The notes beneath the pieces are model-generated. The model ran no database searches. It was not told where the DNA came from and saw nothing but the letters and a program-made list of their open reading frames with translations. Source: Paralichthys olivaceus (taxonomy: Eukaryota; Chordata; Actinopteri; Pleuronectiformes; Paralichthyidae). From it: a DNA stretch of 64,000 nucleotides. The stretch's first letter is position 1; each line of letters opens with the position of its first letter. The translations under genes were made by a program, and so were the position numbers. The DNA lies in the NCBI RefSeq assembly GCF_024713975.1, contig NC_091112.1:16898501-16962500 (forward strand), in the 5' to 3' direction. Below are positions 52,987 to 64,000 of this stretch, in pieces.

Positions 52987-53448
52987 CTGGGTTTGAGGAC
53001 AACCAAGAGACGTGGTTTACACTTTGCAGACCAAGACTTCTACTTGCACCACTTAGAATGTTACTAAGGAATAATGAGGACCAAGCAATAACTGAAGACA
53101 TTATCTGAAAAGCAATCTTTTCACTCCCCCATGTCCTGTGTGCTTTGCATTACAAGCAGAGGACAGAGCAGGACAGTCTTACCTGTTGTTACTCAGAGAC
53201 AAGTTGGTCACGTTCTCCAGTCCTTTGAAAGACTCTGGACCAATGCGACTGATCTGATTCCCGGTGACGAACAGATTCCGCGTGTAGCCGGGGATCCCCG
53301 CCGGGACACTCCGCAGGTCCTTGGAGACGCACTTCACGGTGTGAGCCGCCTCCGAGCACTCGCAGCGTGGAGGACACGATGCGTGGACGGAGCAGAGGAG
53401 CGCGGAGGAGAAGAAGAAGAAGAAGACGCACCGGGCCGGATCCAGCAT
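52137..53448 (-). CDS. Trophoblast-glycoprotein-like (5T4/Waif) leucine-rich-repeat membrane protein
   Basis: Type I membrane protein of 371 residues related to TPBG/5T4, whose fish orthologues (Waif1) dampen canonical Wnt signalling by acting on LRP6. Two exons, 53183-53448 and 52137-52986, join across a 196-base GT-AG intron that falls inside a leucine-rich repeat (SLSNNR / ISEVDSNAF). Layout: signal peptide residues 1-23 with five consecutive Phe; LRRNT cysteines at 25, 29, 31 and 40 (CPPRCECSEAAHTVKC); about six to seven LRRs; LRRCT (ENPFTCTCGIEPFALWL to LGC); transmembrane helix TSYVFLGVVLGFIGLIFLFV; cytoplasmic tail LNRKGIKK to YHYRFEIDSDPR, nearly identical to TPBG. Human TPBG is longer (420 aa). 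Which paralogue (tpbga, tpbgb or tpbgl) cannot be decided here, so no symbol is given. The ATG at 53448 is preferred over one 60 bases upstream because it gives a cleaner signal peptide. Confidence 0.9.
53183..53448 (-). CDS. tpbg-like coding exon 1
   Basis: 266 bases: signal peptide, LRRNT and the first LRRs, ending NLSLSNN plus AG before GTAAGA. A (GAA)n run on the plus strand (53407-53425) codes the polyphenylalanine core of the signal peptide. Confidence 0.9.
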
Positions 53449-53850
53449 GTTGGGAAGTGCTGCGGGAGAAGCGGTAACTAAACTAACGCACAGCGGCGGG
53501 AGGATCAAGTAGAAATGAGACGATCAGCTCCTCCTAGACATCATCTCCCTCCCTCCTCTTCATCATGCGTTGTCCCGGCCGGGAATGTGCGTTTCAACTT
53601 CGCATCCGTGCACAAAGTGTGGCCGGGAGGCGGCAGGCTGTGATTTCCATGAGAACAGAAGAAGGGGTCGTGCCGATCACAGGGGTGGGGTGGGGGGGTC
53701 GCTTGATCCTTGTGCCGTGGAAAAGCGGGCGTCGCTGTACTTCTCTAACAATGAAGTTAAAAAAGGACCATCCACTCCAGCGCGATGATCCGGGGGAGGG
53801 GCTTCTCTCCCGCCTGCACCCCCCCACCACCCCCCCATCCACGAGGGATT
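53449..53850 (-). promoter_or_regulatory. CpG-rich promoter region of the tpbg-like gene
   Basis: GC- and CpG-dense sequence directly 5' of the tpbg-like coding exon 1 (cccggccgggaatgtgcg, cgggcgtcgctg), contrasting with AT-rich flanks. No TATA box chosen; start site not determined. Confidence 0.5.
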
Positions 53851-56800
53851 CGTGAGGAGAGGCTCGGCAGTTACTGCGTTACTGTACTCAAGTACGTGCA
53901 GATGTACTTTGTTATATATTTTACTTTTCACTTTCAATCCACAACTTTAATTTCAGGAAATATCTGAAAATCTCCTTTTGTGCAGTCACTCAGAACTGCA
54001 TAGCCTATTTATATTTTGTGGATTTATTATATAAAATGTATGTACTTTGTTAACTCACCAACTTTTACTTTGTGGATTTATTATAGCTATGTGCCACTCT
54101 TTCAATTTGCCTCTGTGTACTATCTATGTAGTCTGCATTATTGTGGTATTAAACTAAACATGCACTAGGTATAGCACCCTGTTTCATTAGGATGGTATTT
54201 TTTACTTTTAATACTTTGAGTACATTTAAAAGCAAGTATGACCTTTAACTCAAGTATAAAGGTTAGCATGGTACTTTCACTTGAGTACATCTTTTCCATG
54301 TTTAACATGTTCTTTTACTTCAGTGAAGGTTTCAGTGCTTCCTCCACCTCTGCTTTAGAGGTTTCTGTGTGTATTGTGATCAAATGTGATGACTGCCTTT
54401 TAGTTTCACTTTAGTGTTTGGTGATTCTGATGTCTCTGGTCATTCCCACCTACCCAGGTGGTATGGTAAAAGTGGGGGGAGGGCTCCTTTGTGGGGGCCA
54501 GACTGCAGAAGCTTTTGATCCCCCCCCCCCCCCCCTTTTTCTTGAATACCAGCATAATGGCCTCTGTGGGACTTTATGGCACTGAGGTAGCAGAGTATCA
54601 AAGCAGTGACGGGTTTCCTTCCTTAATGTGTATTCTGACAGATTATGATGATTGCTACAGGAATCATTTCTGAGTGTATTTATAGAAATTTGCTGAGGAG
54701 AAGGACTTTGCATTTCATGGCCCAGAGAAACTCTTAACATCATCGCTCCTGCTGACAGCCTTGATGAAACACAGTTGTCATGATTTAATGATGGAAATCC
54801 AATTAGAACATAACTTAAACTCCCAAAAAAGTTCTACAATAATAGACATCTTTATTGGTATTATAGCTGTAAGTCTTAAACACATTCAGCGTTCACACAA
54901 TCACTTGCAGTTGAGTCTTAAAATCCCCAATGAGCTATATGATCTGCAGCATAGAAGATATTTTGGGGATTATAGAAATAAAAGAAGGTTTGGAAATTGC
55001 AGACTGGTATATATGGATATTGGCACTAATAATAGCATCCCAACTGTCTTTTGTCAACGGTTTGAATCACTGGGACCACATGTCTCCACATTCCTGGACC
55101 TGGCTCTTGGATACAACAAGGCACCAAAAGCCGGCCACATCTAAAATGATCCCACCATGAATGTGGCATTCTTAGTCAAAATGCTCCAACAAAGGACTGG
55201 TGTGCCATTTTATCTGAACAAGTTTTATCTCTCCTCCTAAAATATACATAGACATTTAAATATGAGACGCAGTAAAATGACAATGTTGTGAGTTTCGTCA
55301 GCTGACCTCAAAGGGCTATTCATTCATTACCTTTCATGGCTCCCAATGCAATGAATAAACTGTTTCACCAAAGAACAAGTGATATATTCAAAGACACAGT
55401 TTTGCTCTCCCCCCTCTTATTTTATGACGTTTAGCTCCATTACAGAGAATCAAAGGGATTTTCCCTTTTATCCTTGTTTCTACAGGTATTTTGCACTGAC
55501 ACCTTCACTGAGTTTGGACAGAGAGGGAACATGTCGCTGAAGTTTGGACATAATGGGCATATTTCCGGATTACTGTGAGTAACAGCCCCCTGCATGCCAT
55601 CCGTCTGCTTCCTTGTACCTAATGTCCAGAATATTATATATTATATAATCTATATATAATATACATGAGATCTTAGGGCATCGAGTGGTATTTACAATAA
55701 AAGCTATTTACTTCTTGGTGACAGATCTTTAAAAAGGGAGAAGAGAGTTATGAGCTGTCACAGAAAGGAGGTTTAAAAGATTCACAAAAGAGTTTTTAAA
55801 TAGACAATTTCCACTGTTCAAAGTGATGCCAGATTCTCTGTTTCTGTCTTTGTTCCCTTGTTTTAATGCTCTGAGAGAAAAAAAAATTATAGAGAATCTG
55901 GAGATATACACGTTGCGGGCTATAGCATGAAATCAACATTAACATACACAGGCCTGTTACAGTCTAATGTATTATTTATTCCTTCTATGGGTTTACTTGA
56001 AACTGATTAAGAGAAAGATATGTGTGATATATATATAAAAGAAATCAATCGATGGCTGCAATGAAATGCAGCTGATAATTAATCAAGAAGCCATTGTATG
56101 AGTCAAACATGAAATACTCTCTTCCTCAAACCCTCCCAATTTCTTGCACGCATGCAATATGCACATGCTGGCATGCAATCACATGCTCTCTCCTGTCAGA
56201 TGCACGACTAAGGCACACACACCCACAAACACACACACTCACATTCACACACAAATCTGCAGAGATGATATGCAGAAGTAGAGTAAAGCGAACAAAACAC
56301 TAAATTATTCAAAGGATAAATCCTTAGAGTGAGTGATCAAGTTTGCAAAGTACACAAAGAGCACCTGGTGTACAGTATAATGTGTGTTCAAATATTTACA
56401 GGCAACAAGGCTGAAATACACACAAAAAGGCCAAAGAATATCTGCTTTCAACAGAAGCTCAGTGAGGAGAGCACAGTCTAGAAAGCTGGCACTGTGTTAG
56501 CCCTACCTCGTATTAGCCCCATTACCAAAGAAAATAAAACTGACTTTAATTTAAAGGCTCACACTCTCTGTGCTGGATTACGGCAGGATGTTGGCGGGTA
56601 TATTATCAAAGCTTCGTGAAAACAGTGCTGACATTTCACAATGACCTTCGAATCTGATCTGCAGAGGTGGAAAACAGCAGGGGCGACGCTGGTCAGTCGC
56701 CGGGAGAAAGTGGGGATATTCAGCAGGGGTCGGTGAGTGTGAAAAACCTGAGGATCCTGGCTACCTGCTGCTTCTGGCAGCACCGTGGACAAAGAGAGGG

Positions 56801-57390
56801 CTCAACACTTTTTTTCTGTTTGATTGCAAACAATAAGGGATTTGAATCTACTCAAGAAATCCATGGCAACGGAATTTGTGCATCAACCATGATGTGGACT
56901 TAACGTTTTCTTTTTGAAAACAGCTGAAAATATAATAACAGGGATGTGTGAGAAAGGTCATTTTTAGGCACTCGAGTCAAAATTATCTGATATGAAACAA
57001 AACATCTCTGAGGCTGAAAAAAAGATTTAACCAGGTTTCATAACTCGGACATCAAGGGGCTTTTCATTCACCAACTTAAGAGTCATCATGAGCTGTTTCA
57101 CTAAATAACAAGCAGCATTTTCAAAGACACAGTTTGAGTTGGTCTCCAGTTCTCTTATGTTTGGCACAAGTATAGAAAACCAAAGGAGCTTTTACTATTC
57201 TGCTTGAAATTTTCTCACAGACACATTCACTGAGTTTGCTACAATCATTGCACTGATCATCTGTACCCAAAAGTATGAGTATTAGTCGTAAACCTACTTA
57301 ATCTAGTTCCATGAGGTGACATATGTAATGCACATATAAAAAAATATTTCTTTTTAGAAGATGCAAACTTTCTAATAACATATGGAATTA

Positions 57391-57734
57391 GGCTACATCC
57401 ATACTACTGTACTATACTTTCATTTGAAAACGTTGATCTATGTCCACATGAGCGTTTTGGCACCATAACATGCCTCAAAACGTGACCACATGCACACTGG
57501 GCATGGCTAAGGCTATGTTATGACAGAAAAGACCCAATCAGGCAGTGGTTGTGAGTCTTTGCGTCACTGTTTCCAAATAGCTCTGTTTCTGCCCGTCAAG
57601 ACTAAAATGCAGCCCCACAGTTTTTAAACTAAAACGGGCCCCCAGCAGCTTTAGAGTACTGTGGACACCAGGCATATCAGGAGCAGGAGTTTTTGCATTT
57701 CCAAACAAAAAACGTAGTAGTATGGATGTAGCCT
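57391..57734. mobile_element. MITE with aggctacatccatactact inverted ends
   Basis: Left end aggctacatccatactact and right end agtagtatggatgtagcct are exact reverse complements over 19 bases, 344 bp apart outer to outer. Internal aaaacgtt and tttaaactaaaacggg motifs. No transposase; a familiar hAT-like fish MITE type. Confidence 0.88.
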
Positions 57735-58451
57735 CTGCCTGAATACAAGTAAGAAAATGTGCAAACTGCTCTGGCACATGTTAGTTGCGGTAGAACTGTA
57801 GAAGAGCTACGTGAGACCAAGAATGAAATGCAATAAATTCCCTTGAAAGGCATGTAACTGTTTTAACATGTTTGTACTCCCAGGTATAAAAATGGCATTC
57901 TGGAAGCACTGAGTTATCCCTCACAAAGCAAGATCATCAAAATCTGAAAGCAAGGCATAGATGTGATTCCTTCAGAGGATTCAACAATGTACGCACCTCC
58001 GTTCAGCTATAAATGCAGCGAGACCTTTTCTACACTTTGCAGGTGGTGATGGCTTTAACCTGCTCTCAGGCTTTCAAGAATCATAATCAAAATCCAGCAG
58101 TTATAATCCATTAAGTGTGTTTGTATGGTCCTGGTGGTTGTGGTGGTGGGAGGGGGTATTCAGTCACTTTTCTCAAAATAACTGAATATTAATGGATTTC
58201 CGTCACTAGGCCATTCATGCGTCCCTACTGGAGAAATGCAACAGGCTTCCTGCTTTCCACAGACCAAGCATGCGTACGCATGTCCGGACACTGTTCGACA
58301 TTCTCCTGAGAGGTGAGTAGTCTTTATGTCCTCCTTTACGTTCGCTCGACACCGTGTGGTGCCCCTCCCCTATCCTTGTTGTTTAAAAAGGTCAATCCCC
58401 CCACGTACAACCTGCAGGAGGTTCCACTGTGTCCGTAATCTGCCTCCCAGG

Positions 58452-58539
58452 TCACCGGAGGTTGAGGGCCAGGGCCACTGTCAGGATGATGCCCATCAGC
58501 ATCAGGAAAGGCAGCCAGGTCTTCAGGAAGCCTGCACAG
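58452..58539 (-). CDS. tmem222: tmem222 last coding exon
   Basis: 88 bases coding for the final membrane helix and LNLR, then TGA. Acceptor GATGCAG. No canonical poly(A) signal was picked out downstream. Confidence 0.94.
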
Positions 58540-61500
58540 CTGCATCAGACAGAGAGGAGAGCGAAGGTGAGGACACGAGAACGAGCACAGAGGTAGATAG
58601 GTAATGAAGGTAATGTTCCCTTTATAAATCAGAGTCCACCTGGAAACATGCATATGTGACTCTGCCTCAAACTCTGCCCACTGCTAACCAATCATTTTTT
58701 ATGGTGAATCATGACATCAAGAAGAAGTACAACTCTCTGACAGAGACATCGAGGTGTTAGTTAGTGAGGTGGAGGTGAACAAAGACAGATTGTGTGGTGG
58801 CTACAGCAGTGATGTCAATAATAAAAGAAAATGCACTGACTGAGTGGTAATGTCTTGCTGACACAGTCAGTGCATTGAGTTAGAGTGAATAGGACAGAAA
58901 GGACAGTGCCTGAATTAAAGTGGTCAGATTTAAAGGTGGAGGCAAAAAAAATGTGTTTCTCATCGTCAGAATGTCAAGGGAGTTGTTGTATCACCTGAAT
59001 ATATTTTAATCATTAAAAACTGCAGGATTATTAAATTCAGGGACAGCTGTGATAGCCTAGATGATATCTATAAAAACAATAATTTCAAAATTATGAAAAG
59101 AGGCTCGACACAGAAATAATATTATATAGCTTTAATGATATCACACACATTTCTGCTGGCTAATTAATCCCAGAGTAATGAGTATCTGTTTGTACTGAGA
59201 TGGTTCGAGTCCGTTCAACACAAAGATCCAAGATCACAGATCTATAGAATCTATATCAGTCAGTCGGCATCATGGGCCAGGGAATCCTCACAATAATTAA
59301 ACACTCATTTCCTCCTCATCCTACTATCCACATACTCCTCTACCTGAGTCAGTGTTTCCATCACGCAGCATTAAGCACGAGTGTTACTGCAGTATTTATA
59401 TTTACACCAATTGGACCGTTTACATCACACATAATTGGGATGCTAACCTCCACTCCGGAGACATTATTTTGACTCCTGTCTCCAGTGTGCTCTGCGCTGT
59501 GCACACAACAGCAAAGACACACAGACAGACACACACTATATAAAAAGTATACACATACTCATGATACAGGCATATTGTTATAAAATATATTATTAAAAAC
59601 TATTAATCACTGGGTTCTGTAAAAGTTATTTTATGTAATTTTACCATTATATGTTGGTTTATATCTTTTACAATTGAAATAATGTTAATGATGGTGGTGG
59701 ATCAATTGTCTGCTTCGATTCACCTCACGTCAGTATCGCCACTTTCCCGTCTCCAAAATGTTGGTATGCATGGATGCAAGGTTGTGAAAAAGTGCACAAT
59801 CATCCGTCAAGTGGGTTTTTACAGATCCAGTTAGAAGTGATGTGCGCTCGAAATGGGGTCTGAAAGATGCATACGCAACGGTTATAAATGAGGCTCCTTG
59901 TCTCAAAATACGCTAAGTGCGTCAGTTCGCCTGCTTTAAAATGCCTCTCCACGTGTCTCCCATGACCACTTATGATCAGATCTCACTTTCTCATGCTGTA
60001 TGCAAATGAGCATGTACGTCATTTCTGTTTGCAAAAACTAAACTGTTTGGCTGAACAGATGTGGCCATTGTCAGTGCATTTTTTTTTTTGGTGTGAGTGT
60101 GTGTCTTTGTGTTGGTGTGAGAAGGAGTTAGAGATAGAGCGGAGACAGGATGGGGCCGAGTGAATCAGTGCACAAAGCGTTACAAAGAAAAATTAAATAT
60201 GAAGATTTCCTCATTAATAAAAAAATCATTATGCTTTGATCAGTGTTAATGTTGTAACTGTGGTCACGAATCCACGTGCGGGTATTGCGAAGAGCTTTTT
60301 GGGTTATTGTGAAACTGTGGCCGGTCAGAGGATGTTCATGGCGTTGTGTTCACATTGTTTAAAGGCTGTGACCACGTGTCCCAGACCGCCTCCCAACGTG
60401 CTCTCTGTGATCAGGTCTCCGATGAGTCCTCTGTGTGTGTCTCACATCTGTATCTATATCTTCAAAACATCTCCTCCTCCACCACCCTGATACAAGTCAT
60501 CGCTTGCTCTACCCATGACAACAATGGGTTCAGTATGGCATGTACTGATGTGACAGATATGATGGGCGGCAGCTGTGATACTAGAGATAAAAATAACCAG
60601 AGTGTTTTGTTTGTGACCATTTCATATCTCCGCATGCGTGATTCCGTTATGTTACACAGCCCATATGAAAGGACACCTCATGTTGCTCTTCTCTCATGAC
60701 TACTACTGTGTTAATGTCTTAACTGTTCTCTCTCGTGCTCTCTCTCGTGCTCTCTCTCTCTCTCGGTTGTTAATGATCAGATATTTATGGCCTAAAGATC
60801 ACAATCATGATAAGATCTCTGTACGTTCTGCATAAGCCAAATAAAAGCCTACAACAGCCAGGAATCAACCACAGACATTAGAATAGTTCCTGGTGATGCT
60901 TTGTCAGGTCTGTATTTTAGCAATCTTTGCATCAAGCTTGTTTCAGGGAGGTCAGAATGTGAAGCAGTGCCTGAGTTGGACTGAGGTCATGTGACTGATC
61001 TGGCCAGTGAAGAACATTTTATAGTTTTGCCATAAAAACGTGTTGGTTTACCTTTTTTAATGTTTGCTATGATTGTGATGCTGCGTTTTCCAGAAACCAC
61101 AAGTAACTCACGGTTCACACACTACTGATGAGAAAGTCCTCGAACACACCTGAAGCTAGTTCTTATTTAAATCTCCTACTTATTAGTCGTTTTCAGACAC
61201 GAACTGCACATGTGCTCACTGAGACATTATCCAGAGCTTTCACTGGGGGGCTGACCCGGAGAACCTCCGGAGAAAGTCCAGAGATTATCCGAAATTCAGT
61301 GCATGTCTGAAAGCAGCTCTTGATTCACCCACACAATTTTACAACATTACTTATGGATTATTAATGTAGTGTTCCTCGTGTCACCACATCTCACCTGACG
61401 TGCTTTCCATGGATGAGAGCGAGGAGACAGAGTTTGACCATGTTCCACGAGGATTTGTTTTCATACCGCATCAGATTCAGAGCCATGGCAACATGTGAGT

Positions 61501-63365
61501 GACAGTTGTCACAGCAGAGGTTGTGCTTCAGAGAAAACGAGAGAACAAAGGTTTATTGGTCTATCATTATTATTATTATTTGGAAATAAGGGTAAAATCC
61601 AAACACCTTATTACCATTCTGTGCTTATACTCCTCTGACGCATCATGCACTGCTGTGTCCCAGGCGTTGGAGCCACTAGCGTAGACTTTGCTTACATCAA
61701 GCATCCAGTATCTACATTCAGAGAGAAAAACACTGTATATGCTGTACTGGCTGAAAAAATCTTTGTGACGGTGCAATCGTGGTAGATTTTTATTTACTTA
61801 CTTTGTTGGTCTTCCAAAAGCCATGTTGTCTTCCTGCAAAAACAAAAACATACTGTAGTATTTCTGTAGTTCAAATAATACGTGTTGAATCCTCCTAGAC
61901 TTGGTTCATGTCACTTTTTTGTTTGTTTGCAATAGGTCCGTAGTTGCAAAGCAAATCATTTGACAGTAAAACAAATCAGCCCATGATAAACAGTCACATG
62001 TGCACTAACATGTTTTGGGACTCTGACTCATGTTTGGATACTGGAGTATCTCTGTCCAGTTTATTGGTTGGTGGCAATAAGGGTTGGTTTTAACAATTTA
62101 GGAAATGTGCCTCACATCCTGTTTGTCTTAATTCACCATCAACTTCGTTTGTGTGAAATGGGCAAATGAGTCCAAGTAATAAACAGTTTTTTTTGTATCC
62201 ACAGTGACTCCAAATGGGGCTTTAACAACAGATAATTATTTTGAATCTAAAGCACATCTCGAAGTGTTCCGTGATATTGCGCATTTTAGGAATCACAACA
62301 GCCACCCTCCTCAAAATAGATATTCTGTTTAGGTTTCAAAGTTGTGTTCAGTTAAAAAATGTAGCCCCATTTGTAAGTGAAGTTCAATCTTGTTTATGAT
62401 TTGCCACCACACAGCACAACATCATCCAGCATGCATCCTTCCACATGGATTACTTTATATCGTTGATGTTATAGTTATACTGTTTACCTATTGATTATCA
62501 TAAAGAAAGATAAAAAGATCACCATCATAATAATTTGATAAAGTTAGTCAGAATTCTCACTGACAATTGTGCAGTGTTTGGGCGTCTGTGAAGCTTTCAG
62601 ACTCATTGATCTATTTCTCAAAATGGACAGTCTGGATCAAATTACAACACTTCCGGAAAACCATTGGAATCGTTTTGGCTCAGCGGTCAGAGACGGTTGT
62701 CCACTAAACAGAAAGTCAGTGGTTCAATCCCTGGCTCTTCCAGTCTGTAGTTTCCTTGGGCAAGATACTGAACCTCAAACTGCCCTTGACAGAAGTGCTT
62801 TGAGTGGCCATTAAGACTGGAAAAGCTTTATCATAACAGTCCAATCTACTTTTTTTAAAAGTTTTATAAACAGGCTTATTTCAAGCCGCCTTTAGGTGAC
62901 GCTGAAAACACATTTCAGTGGACTACTAAAAACTACAGTTAAACACTTAAAGCTCATACTCACTGTGCCAGAACACAGCCAGTGCTAGAACCTAGAAGCG
63001 TCATAACAATCCCACACTCGCTCACTGTGTACAATGCAGAGGATCTCTTGCTATGTTCTCACATCGGCTCCTCAGGACTTTGCGGACTTGATACTAGGGG
63101 ATACGCCAGGTGGATAAAGTCCACAGAAATTTGGACATTTGCGTTCACATGTACACGTCCACTGGAGAAGCTCAGGACGATTTCCAGAGTTCAGTGCACA
63201 TCTGAAAGAAGCTATAGAGGCAACAACATTTCCTCAACATCAGCCACTGTAAACAACACCTCATCACGGTCATTACTCACTGAGACAAAGTATGGTCCGG
63301 CAAAGTCTCGAATGACTCCAGTGGAAGTGCAGATTCCCATGTGACCAATAAATGGAAACAACCAT
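58452..63365 (-). CDS. tmem222: tmem222 (DUF778 membrane protein), all but the first exon
   Basis: Small multi-pass membrane protein of unknown biochemical role; human TMEM222 (C1orf160) is on 1p36.11. Five exons (63281-63365, 61802-61833, 61615-61711, 61395-61525, 58452-58539) join with matching phases and read [20 protein letters not shown], then [52 protein letters not shown] and finally [17 protein letters not shown] with LNLR at the C-terminus, the same ending as the human protein. The cysteine/histidine cluster CCDNCHSH is kept. The N-terminal exon (start codon and SRFPYCVVWTPIP-type segment) is not in the window and should lie beyond base 64000. The 2.9 kb last intron (58540-61394) is the longest. 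Confidence 0.95.
58540..61394. other. tmem222 last intron
   Basis: No further exon seen. Holds a (CT)n-rich stretch at 60728-60764, a repeat piece at 60363-60430 that resembles 43331-43400 (gtgtcccagaccRcct, gtgatcagRtctc), and the repeat at 61190-61318. Confidence 0.6.
61190..61318. repeat. Short dispersed repeat, copy 2, with inverted ends
   Basis: Starts ttttcagacacgaactgcac and ends attcagtgcatgtctgaaag, imperfect reverse complements of each other, suggesting a small MITE. Core ggagaacctccggagaaagt. In the tmem222 last intron. Confidence 0.65.
61395..61525 (-). CDS. tmem222: tmem222 fifth coding exon
   Basis: 131 bases, [19 protein letters not shown] to LIHGKHV plus AG; acceptor CTGAAG, donor GTGAGA. 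Carries the Cys/His cluster and a membrane helix. Confidence 0.94.
61615..61711 (-). CDS. tmem222: tmem222 fourth coding exon
   Basis: 97 bases, [18 protein letters not shown] to [10 protein letters not shown]; acceptor AATGTAG, donor GTAATA. The [18 protein letters not shown] stretch is identical to human by recall. Confidence 0.95.
61802..61833 (-). CDS. tmem222: tmem222 third coding exon (32 bases)
   Basis: A 32-base exon, [10 protein letters not shown] plus AA, between TTTTTGCAG and GTAAGT. Found from protein continuity. Confidence 0.93.
62670..62835 (+). mobile_element. tRNA-derived SINE, copy 2
   Basis: A-box-like tggctcagcgg at 62676, ggttgtccactaaacagaaa, B-box-like ggttcaatccc at 62721, then gggcaagatactgaacctca and gctttgagtggcc. 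Same family as 38088-38250, better preserved in the 3' half. In a tmem222 intron. Confidence 0.8.
63105..63215. repeat. Short dispersed repeat with tggataaagtccacag, copy 3
   Basis: ggtggataaagtccacagaa, tttgcgttcacatg and cagtgcacatctgaaaga in the same order as at 33.06 kb. In tmem222, just after (on the minus strand) the second coding exon. Confidence 0.7.
63281..63365 (-). CDS. tmem222: tmem222 second coding exon
   Basis: 85 bases: one base plus [20 protein letters not shown] to AGPYFVS. Acceptor TCTCTCAG, donor GTGAGT. First membrane segment region and the conserved GHMGICTS motif. Confidence 0.94.
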
Positions 63366-64000
63366 CTGAGAGAAAGAGAAAAAGTATTTTAAACACATGT
63401 TTAGGTCTCAAAAAAGGAAAAAGGGGGTCAAGGCCTTTGAACACTAGATTCGCGCACGTTTTATGTGAAATACATTTTCATGCCGTTAAAATTTTTCAAA
63501 CCTGTTTCCAGTCAATAGGTGCAAGCTTTCACATCAGCAACAGAATTCCAATGAATGATACAGCAGCTTTTTTTGGGGACCAAGGTCAATTTTTTCCAAC
63601 TTTTACACCTGAATCCAGTCAGAGAGCATGTTGTTTACAACATCACATTTTGAAGTAATATAACTTCCTCTTCTATCCAGTCTGATATGAAATACATGTA
63701 TTTCAGCTATTTGTATTAAGCCATTGCTCACAGTTACTTTTGCCTATATAATGTGACACCTTGCCGACTTGAAGCTACAGGTGAACAGGTGATCCAACTC
63801 CTGTGTAACAAATCGACCTTGGTCCGAAAAAATAACAGCTGCAATATTGCTCAGTGAAATTCAATCACTGATGTCAAAGTTTGCATTGAACTTCTAAAAT
63901 ATTAACATGCAAAAGAAATACATCAAAAACATCTTCTTACATGGTTTATAAATTCAAACAGTAGAGCAGTTTTTCTAGATGCTTATGTTTTGCAGAAACA
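63366..64000. other. tmem222 first intron, right edge
   Basis: No first-exon sequence (start codon, SRFPYCVVW-type motif) was found here; it should be beyond the window. Confidence 0.6.

Larger units (their letters stand above)
53449..58451. other. tpbg-like upstream region and tmem222 3' region
   Basis: 53449-53850 is CpG-rich and should hold the tpbg-like leader and promoter. A C13 run is near 54521-54534. No gene is seen in 54-58.4 kb; it holds two related blocks (55305-55520 and 57047-57245) and a MITE. Confidence 0.5.
61834..63280. other. tmem222 intron
   Basis: AT-rich, with the SINE at 62.67 kb and the short repeat at 63.1 kb. No exon recognised. Confidence 0.6.

Noticed and set aside
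54761..55144. 127-aa plus-strand open frame
   Set aside because: No recognisable domain, composition like random AT-rich sequence, no splice or promoter context.

Overview
The window is a piece of a vertebrate chromosome, most likely a percomorph-type teleost fish. The evidence is spliced genes with GT-AG introns, fish-type short interspersed repeats and MITEs, a decayed Tc1-like transposon, many microsatellites, and protein sequences that align residue by residue with known vertebrate genes from memory. There is no bacterial, phage or CRISPR content.

All six genes lie on the minus strand. From left to right: the 5' part of trappc9 (coding exons between 4014 and 19740, about the first 497 codons; the rest lies beyond the left edge); sh3bgrl3-like (24860-28505, 3 coding exons, complete, 92 aa); a membrane progestin receptor, paqr7-like (31484-32548, single coding exon, 354 aa, with a probable non-coding first exon near 33.6 kb); an unrecognised secreted Ser/Gln/Tyr-rich protein (38383-39761, 2 coding exons plus a 3'UTR exon, 433 aa); a trophoblast-glycoprotein/Waif-type LRR membrane protein (tpbg-like, 52137-53448, 2 coding exons, 371 aa); and tmem222 (58452-63365, 5 coding exons seen, first exon beyond the right edge).

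SH3BGRL3, PAQR7 and TMEM222 are neighbours on human 1p36.11, whereas TRAPPC9 is on human 8q24 and TPBG on 6q14, so the window covers at least one rearrangement breakpoint relative to mammals. The genes do not form a pathway: they concern membrane trafficking (trappc9), a redox-fold adaptor (sh3bgrl3), steroid signalling (paqr7), Wnt modulation (tpbg-like) and a small membrane protein (tmem222).

The rest is intron and intergenic sequence rich in repeats: two copies of a ~470 bp inverted-repeat element, a palindromic MITE at 12.8 kb, a MITE at 57.4 kb, tRNA-derived SINEs at 38.1 and 62.7 kb, a Tc1-like transposase relic at 36.5 kb, and several families with copies in more than one place. The best candidate for something undescribed is the secreted low-complexity protein gene at 38.3-39.8 kb. 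Secondary points of interest are a pair of diverged duplicated blocks at 55.3 and 57.0 kb, a coding intron in the tpbg-like gene, and a microsatellite serving as the polypyrimidine tract of a trappc9 exon.
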